Shown piece by piece: positions 58,630-64,000 of a DNA stretch of 64,000 bases. The notes beneath the pieces are model-generated. The model did not search any database, was not told the origin of the DNA, and was given only the letters and a program-made list of their open reading frames with translations. How positions within the stretch are numbered: position 1 is the stretch's first letter; each line of letters begins with the position of its first letter. The DNA comes from Marsupella aquatica. Its lineage: Eukaryota > Marchantiophyta. The translations under genes and the position numbers were made by a program. The DNA is taken from contig OZ316899.1 in assembly GCA_973895155.1 (NCBI GenBank), positions 1,116,001-1,180,000 of the forward strand, given 5' to 3'.

Positions 58630-59349
58630 ATAATGTTTGTTACAAAAGTCATCCTTGAAAAGGTGTGGTGAACGTTCCTCCCTGTCGATCACCTGCCTGT
58701 TGCATTGAGTACAAATCTTTCCGCAGCGGAGGTCAAGTTTCTGAAGGAGAATGGACTATCAATTGGTGGTGTAGGTCATGGTGTAGAAAATGCACCAATT
58801 GGACTCGATCTCCGCATTGATGTCAATACTTTCCCTGAAAGGATCAATCTAGTTGAGCCGACAATTCGCTATTTATCTCAAAACGGAAGGACGTGCTTAC
58901 AGAGAGTGCATCTAACTAAGTCGCACTATAAGAAGATTGAAGCAACTCAGAAAGAGGAGATGAAAGTAATATGTTCCGGGATGTTGCAACAGGAAATGGA
59001 TGGGGCAAACAATTTTGCGTCCAATCACACATCAATCACCACTCTGTGATTGCCTATTGGGTTCAGATTTGCTGCTTCCCGTGCTGTTCTTGCAAAGATT
59101 TTTACCGTCGTCATGCCCATAGAAAACCTTTCATGTCTTGCAAACATCTGTACTGGATTTATAAAAATGTTCTCAAGCTGGACCTATGAGAATCCATATT
59201 GTCAAGTCAGCCAATACTCACCATTGGAGAAATACGTCTATTGTTGGAACGGGAAACTTGAGTGGAAACCGTTGGCTATTGTGTGGTTTACGTTCAACCG
59301 TTGTCATGCCAAAAGATTTTGGCTCAGGAATGGCTTTTATAGGGGATGA
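58630..59349 (+). pseudogene. unknown ORF of ~240 codons with two in-frame TGA codons
   Basis: An open frame from an ATG near 58634 (MFVTKVILEKVW) meets TGA near 58669. It continues through VKFLKENGLSIGGVGHGVEN and a DLRIDVNTFPERINLVEPTI segment, meets TGA at 59047-59049, and runs on in the same frame to 59349. I recognise no family. It may be part of a gene disrupted by the nested elements to its left. Confidence 0.35.
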
Positions 59350-59359
59350 TGGGCGAAGC

Positions 59360-60147
59360 CTCCCGGTTGGGTTGCGTGCATGCTGACTCAGAGGGGCTGC
59401 TTGGTTGGATGGATTGAGGTTTGGTGATTGGGTGACTCGTCGTCACCAGGTTTGGTGTTTGGGTGAGTCACCAGGCTTGGAGTTTGGATGAGCCTCGCTG
59501 ATGGCAGCTGGCTTAGGCTGGATGGTTGGGTTTCCGATGCTACTTAAGACTTGAACCTTGGCTCATTGAGCGGCGGTTGTCTATTGAGATCTGTTGAGTT
59601 GCGAACTATGAGTTCCGCTCCATTCTGCGGAACTCGACTGTTGTACGACGGTTTTGGAGTTCTGAGCGAGTGTTGGATCCAGGTGTGGAGTTTTTGATCC
59701 AGGCGGGGAATTTCTCGAGTTTGGAGTCTCGTTAATCCAGGCGGGGATTTCTCAAGTTTGGAGTCTCGTCGATCCAGGCAAGGATTTCTTGAGTTTGGAG
59801 CCTCGTTGGTCCAGGCCTGAGTTCCGTGTTAGCTTTTTAGACTAGTGGAGTAGCTAGTCGAGTTTTGGTTTTGTGAGCTAAGGAGGATAGTTTTTCCGTC
59901 AAATTTTGAGTAGTTAGTCACTCAAGGAGTTCTACTCGACAAGTTAGAGGTAGCGGCCCGCCGTAGGGCCAGCTACTAGACTCTTGCGGGCAAGCTTACT
60001 CGAGGGCACCTATTGTAACCTTTGTGAGAAAAGTAAAAAATATAAAGGAGTGAGAGTTTGCTCCAAAAAGTGCTTGTCGCCTATCCCAATCACAGCCAGA
60101 AATGCGCAATTTGCCCGAGGATCCCCTAACTTTAAGTCCTCGCGACA
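59360..60147 (+). other. proposed 5' LTR of the Gypsy element (start not defined)
   Basis: Non-coding, with short internal repeats of GGTTTGGTGATTGGGTGACTC-type and of ATCCAGGCGGGGATTTCT-type (about 59690-59800). It ends CGCGACA at 60147, right before a TGG primer site. The partner LTR lies outside the window, so the left edge is a guess. Confidence 0.5.
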
Positions 60148-60148
60148 T

Positions 60149-60167
60149 TGGCGACCATACTGGGGGT
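60149..60167 (+). other. primer-binding-site-like sequence of the Gypsy element
   Basis: TGGCGACCATACTGGGGGT directly after the LTR end. It shares 13 bases with element 3 and 9 with element 2. I did not assign the tRNA. Confidence 0.65.
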
Positions 60168-60188
60168 TCCTTGGGGCGGTTGGATGAG

Positions 60189-63100
60189 ATGAGTGACTAT
60201 GACAAAGTCAATCGGATCTCGAGCATCGTCATGTCGATGATGAGAACCATAAGGAAGGAAGAGCTTGAGTCGGAAAGGGCAAACAGGGAAGCGAATAGAA
60301 CTACTTGGTGTCTCCAAGAGGTTCTAAAGGAGAATGGGCAGTTCAATGGGAGAAATGTGACAAGCTACCTTAAGTCTTACTTGAGAAAACTAGCTGTCTA
60401 CAAGTTGGACAAAGGGACGGCGGTGAACGAGTTCATGGTGCTGGTTGAGAAGGAGTTGAGTTCGACGGTGCGGACCATCGTTGAGTCAGCTGAGGGCTGG
60501 GATGACTTCGACCAGAAGATGAAAGAGGAGTTCCAAGCGGAGGATGTTGATTGGGTCACGCGGGCTACCTTCTTGGATTGGGTGAATGACAGGAACAAGA
60601 AGCTAAAGGGGCCGCAAGAGCTCCTAAGGGAGTTCAAGAGAAGGGTGTCTCAATTACCAAAGCGGGATGTGGGAATCATCGAGTTGCAGCGCTTGACGCT
60701 CTTCTTGAGGGCAGCCGATGAGGACCTTTGAGAGGAGCTTGAGAACGCAATCCTGGAACCTTTGAGAGTTACCTTGTCTAACAACTCGAACCAAGTTGAG
60801 AAAGCGGTGTCAAAAGTGAGCAATCGACACCGGCGAGAGCTAGACAAGGAGGCTACCACTCTCAACCTAAGGCCATCGGAACCGATATTGAGGAAAGGGA
60901 AGCAAGAACCAGCGAAGGATGAGATCAAACCATCGGTGGATGATCTCACGGAAATGATGCAGAACCTGAAGATCTTGGCGGCACATGCGGTCGAGAATCC
61001 AAAACCGAGGGTTGTGAGTGCTCCCGAGAGGAAGCGAGAGATGCAGAGTTGGCCATGCATGTGGTGCAAGAGTAAAGAGCATGACAAACGAGAGTGCCTG
61101 GACCTGAGGGAAGCTGCGGATAAAGGACTGATCAAGTTTGTCGGTGAAGTTGGTAAAAAAAGATATCGTTTGCTGATACTGAAGAGCCAATTCCATTCAA
61201 CTCCAACAAGGGAGGCATGAAGGCTTTGGCTGAGAAGCGAGTTGGGAAGCGAGTCAAAGAGGCGTCCTCTTCGCACCTGGAAGCGAATGTTTACAATGTG
61301 GAGTTGGATGGCCCCGTGATGGAAACGGACAAGTTTTACAAGCACTTGGCGGATCTGGTGCGAGAGAGATCCGGATGGAGTGACCCGGTGCTGATCAATG
61401 CGATAACGGTTGAGGTTGGGGCTAGTTGGGATGCCTCGGTTGAGTCAAAAAGGAAGAAAACCAATGAGGATGACACTCCGTCTCAATCAGGGGAGCGAGA
61501 GAGGCGGGATACTCGAGACAAGGAAAGAAGGGTTAGGTTCGAAGAAGAGGAAATGAGCGAGAAAGAGCCAGAGAAAGGGAAACCGATCAGGAAGGACCTG
61601 GGCTGGGTGCTTGGCAAGGGTTGGACCAGGCCATGTACCCGGAGGTTGTAGCTGAGAAGTTTTGGAGCCAACAAGCTCAAGGGTTTACCAATGCCGAGTT
61701 CTTTGGCAGTATGAGGCGGGAGATCCAGGAAGCGATCTTGGAGAGATCCAAGAGGAAACAGATTTACAAAGAGGGCCCTCACACCTTGATGGGGGAGGCT
61801 GGCGAGACGGAAATTGGGAGTTTCTGAACTTACACTACTGGGGTGTCCATGGGTTCAGGTAGTAAGCTTGCTGGCCCCAAAGAGTCAGACTTGGGGAAAC
61901 CAAAGAGGGTCAAGTCCCTTGAAGAGGAGCTCATGAACTTGGGTGATGAGTTCTTCCATGCGGAAGAGGAGCTCATGGGAACCGGAAGCGAATCTGAGTC
62001 TGTGGCAAACGGGGACCCACCGCACAATCGAGGACCATTCATGTCATGGGCTCAATGAAAGGAAACGGTTATGCTTACCGAGATGGATACTGGGCTCGAG
62101 CAAGTCTGGAGAGCGAGTGCCAGTTGGAAGGAATGGAAGGCAAGGTGCGGGCGCTCATTGATACTGGCTCGGAGATCAACTTGATGGATCCAAAGGTGTT
62201 TCAAAAGGGGAATTGGCTGGTGGATAATGAGTTGCTTTGGAGTGTGAACTCGGTGAGTTCAATGAAGGACTATCTTTGGGGCGGATGTCCGAATGTGATG
62301 GTGAAGTTCGGGAATGTCAAGCAGGCTTGTAACATTTTTGTTCATGAGCACTTGTCGTTTCCTGTGATACTGGGCATGCCGTTCATCACTGAATGGAGGA
62401 TGGAGACGAAGGTTCTGGATGATACTACCTTCATGGTGAAGGTTTGGAGCAAAGATGGGAAAGAGGTGGTTCAATTTCCGGCTGTTTTACCTGGAAACGA
62501 GAGGAATAGGAAAGGGTTGAGGACTGAGAGTGCCGACTCTGGTCCAGGTCCGGAAAATGACTTGGCACTTTGCTGAAAAGAGTGGATCGGCGGAGTGCTC
62601 GTTCCTTAGCTCCTTGTGAAGGGGAAAACATGATGGATAATGGAGAGGAAGAGCCACTCAAATGTGCGGAGTCTAACTTGGGAAGGGACAAGCTGGAGAA
62701 GGAGTTGGAAAGGCAGTACTCGTCTATGGCCGTGCTTGTATACTCGAGTACCAAATACAAGACGGTCGACAAGAAGGTGAGGTCGACGGCGATACCTTTG
62801 CCGGATGATGCGATGGAGGTTATGGATCAAGCGAGTTGGAACGAAGGCTGAGGCCAACTGATCGGATAGGGCATAAGTTTACTCAAGAGAGTTTGGCAAA
62901 GCTTAAAATTGGTTCGGATGGGTTACTTACGGAGGTGGAGCAAGTGGCATTTTGAAAGATGATAATGGAGCATGGCAAGGCATTCTTGTTTTCGATTGAG
63001 GAGACTGGTTGTGCGGATCCAAGTAAGGTGACACTGATGGTCATCTTTACTGTCCCTCATGTTCCGTGGGATCTGAAACCGATTTTGGTTCCGCGGGCTT

Positions 63101-64000
63101 TAGCTCCAAAGCTTGCGAAACTGCTTAAGGAGAAGCTGAGTGCTAGGATTCTCGAGAGGTCTGATGTTCCCTACTCAAACAGATAGTTTACAGTGAGAAA
63201 GAAGAATGGAAGCTTGAGGTTCATTCAGGATATGCAACCTCCGAACAAGGTGACCATCAGGAATGTGGGAGTTGGGCCACTCGTGGATGAGTTTGCGGAG
63301 GAGTTCGCTGGGAGGGCGATCTACTCCATGGGTGATTTGTTTTTGGGTTACGACCAGTTCTAATTGGCGCAAGAGAGCCGGGACATTACGACTATGAGGA
63401 CCCCGCTGGGCCTCTTGAGGATGTGCACTCTTCCTCAAGGGGCGACAAACTCAGTAGCGCACATGCAAAATGCAATGAGTAAAATCTTGGAGCCGTTCAG
63501 TCCGGAAAAAGCGAGACCGTTCATTGATGATGTCCTGATAAAGGGGTGCTTGGCTGAAGGGAAGGATGAGACCTTGAGGAGTGATGGGATCTGGCAGTTT
63601 GTGTGGGATCACATTGTTGATGTTAAGGCGGTTCTCGAGAAGCTGATTGATGTGGGAGTCACTCTTTTGGGGGAGAAGTCTGAATTCGGGATGAAAGAGG
63701 TGAAAGTCGTTGGGCAAATGTGCGGATCTTATGGAAGGAAGCTGAACATGGATAAGGTGAGAGCTATTAGCGAGATGAAGGATTGCGAATTGGTGCCGGA
63801 AGTTTGGAGGTTTCTGGGTGCTTGTGTCCTTTACAAGATCTGGATCCCTCACTTCTCGCACCTGGCAGACCCGCTCTATGAGCTGTTGAGGAAAAAGGTT
63901 AAGTGGAGAGCGCTCTCATGAGCCCGCCAGTTCTCCAAGCTGCGGACTATGAGAGCGGGCAACCACTGATCATGACTGTTGATGCGAGTCCGTTGGCAGC
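60189..64000 (+). pseudogene. Gypsy (Ty3) Gag-Pol, decayed, runs off the window end
   Basis: Gag starts at ATG 60189 (MSDYDKVNRISS). It has a helical core, TGA at 60729-60731, and a CCHC knuckle (CMWCKSKEHDKREC, about 61056-61097). An A-run frameshift occurs near 61157, further shifts near 61610, 62050 and 62570, and TGA at 61825. A retropepsin motif ALIDTGSEINLM is at about 62149. Another shift near 62850 and a TGA at 62953 precede the RT: VRKKNGSLRFIQD, DLFLGYDQF, LPQGATNSVAHMQNAM and the catalytic FIDD at 63520-63531. TAG 63184-63186 replaces an expected Trp codon and TAA 63361-63363 an expected Gln codon. The final bases give YESGQPLIMTVDASPL, the start of RNase H, after a small deletion near 63920. 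Integrase is outside the window. Confidence 0.85.

Noticed and set aside
24391-63363. Recoding of TAG/TAA as glutamine, as in some ulvophyte algae
   Set aside because: TGA also appears within frames, frameshifts are common in the same elements, and the clean genes end in ordinary stops; decay explains the data better.

Overview
The window looks like repeat-rich nuclear DNA from a large plant-type genome. A streptophyte (charophyte-like) alga is my best guess. The grounds are En/Spm-type CACTA genes with plant-style introns, an EDM2-like PHD protein, an L1-type LINE with a zf-RVT domain, Gypsy retroelements, and a Plavaka-like transposase. Species is inference only. No rRNA, tRNA, CRISPR or bacterial-type operon was seen, and almost all recognisable coding sequence belongs to mobile elements.

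Layout. (1) 0.4-3.5 kb, minus: a four-exon Plavaka-like transposase with an open 901-codon frame. (2) 6.0-6.5 kb, minus: a leucine-rich-repeat exon. (3) 8.7-10.1 kb, minus: a broken gene of unknown function, followed by short tandem repeats and a ~184-bp satellite (10.5-11.5 kb). (4) 16.0-19.7 kb, plus: element 1, a gag-like coiled-coil protein between ~1-kb direct repeats. (5) 22.9-24.7 kb and 43.07-45.2 kb, plus: the two halves of one LINE, split by an 18,354-bp CACTA transposon (24,716-43,069). The CACTA has matching ends and a 3-bp target duplication. It carries an EDM2-like PHD gene, a tandem-BRCT gene, a TNPD-type transposase and a TNPA-like gene whose middle exons are rich in GW/WG. (6) 46.2-46.9 kb: an array of eight near-palindromes. 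(7) 47.9-52.5 kb, plus: element 2, and 52.5-58.6 kb, minus: element 3. Both carry long gag-like coiled-coil genes related to element 1. (8) 58.6-59.3 kb: an unrecognised ORF. (9) 60.1-64.0 kb, plus: a decayed Gypsy Gag-Pol (CCHC, protease, RT, start of RNase H) cut by the window edge.

How it fits together. The CACTA sits cleanly inside the LINE: removing it and one TCT copy restores the reverse-transcriptase frame. Its four supported genes are all on the plus strand. The PHD and GW/WG features suggest, but do not prove, interaction with host heterochromatin or small-RNA silencing. Elements 1, 2 and 3 share a divergent globular domain plus a long coiled coil and encode no visible polymerase, so they look like non-autonomous retroelements. 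Many reading frames are interrupted only by single nonsense codons, which suggests C-to-T decay of methylated DNA.
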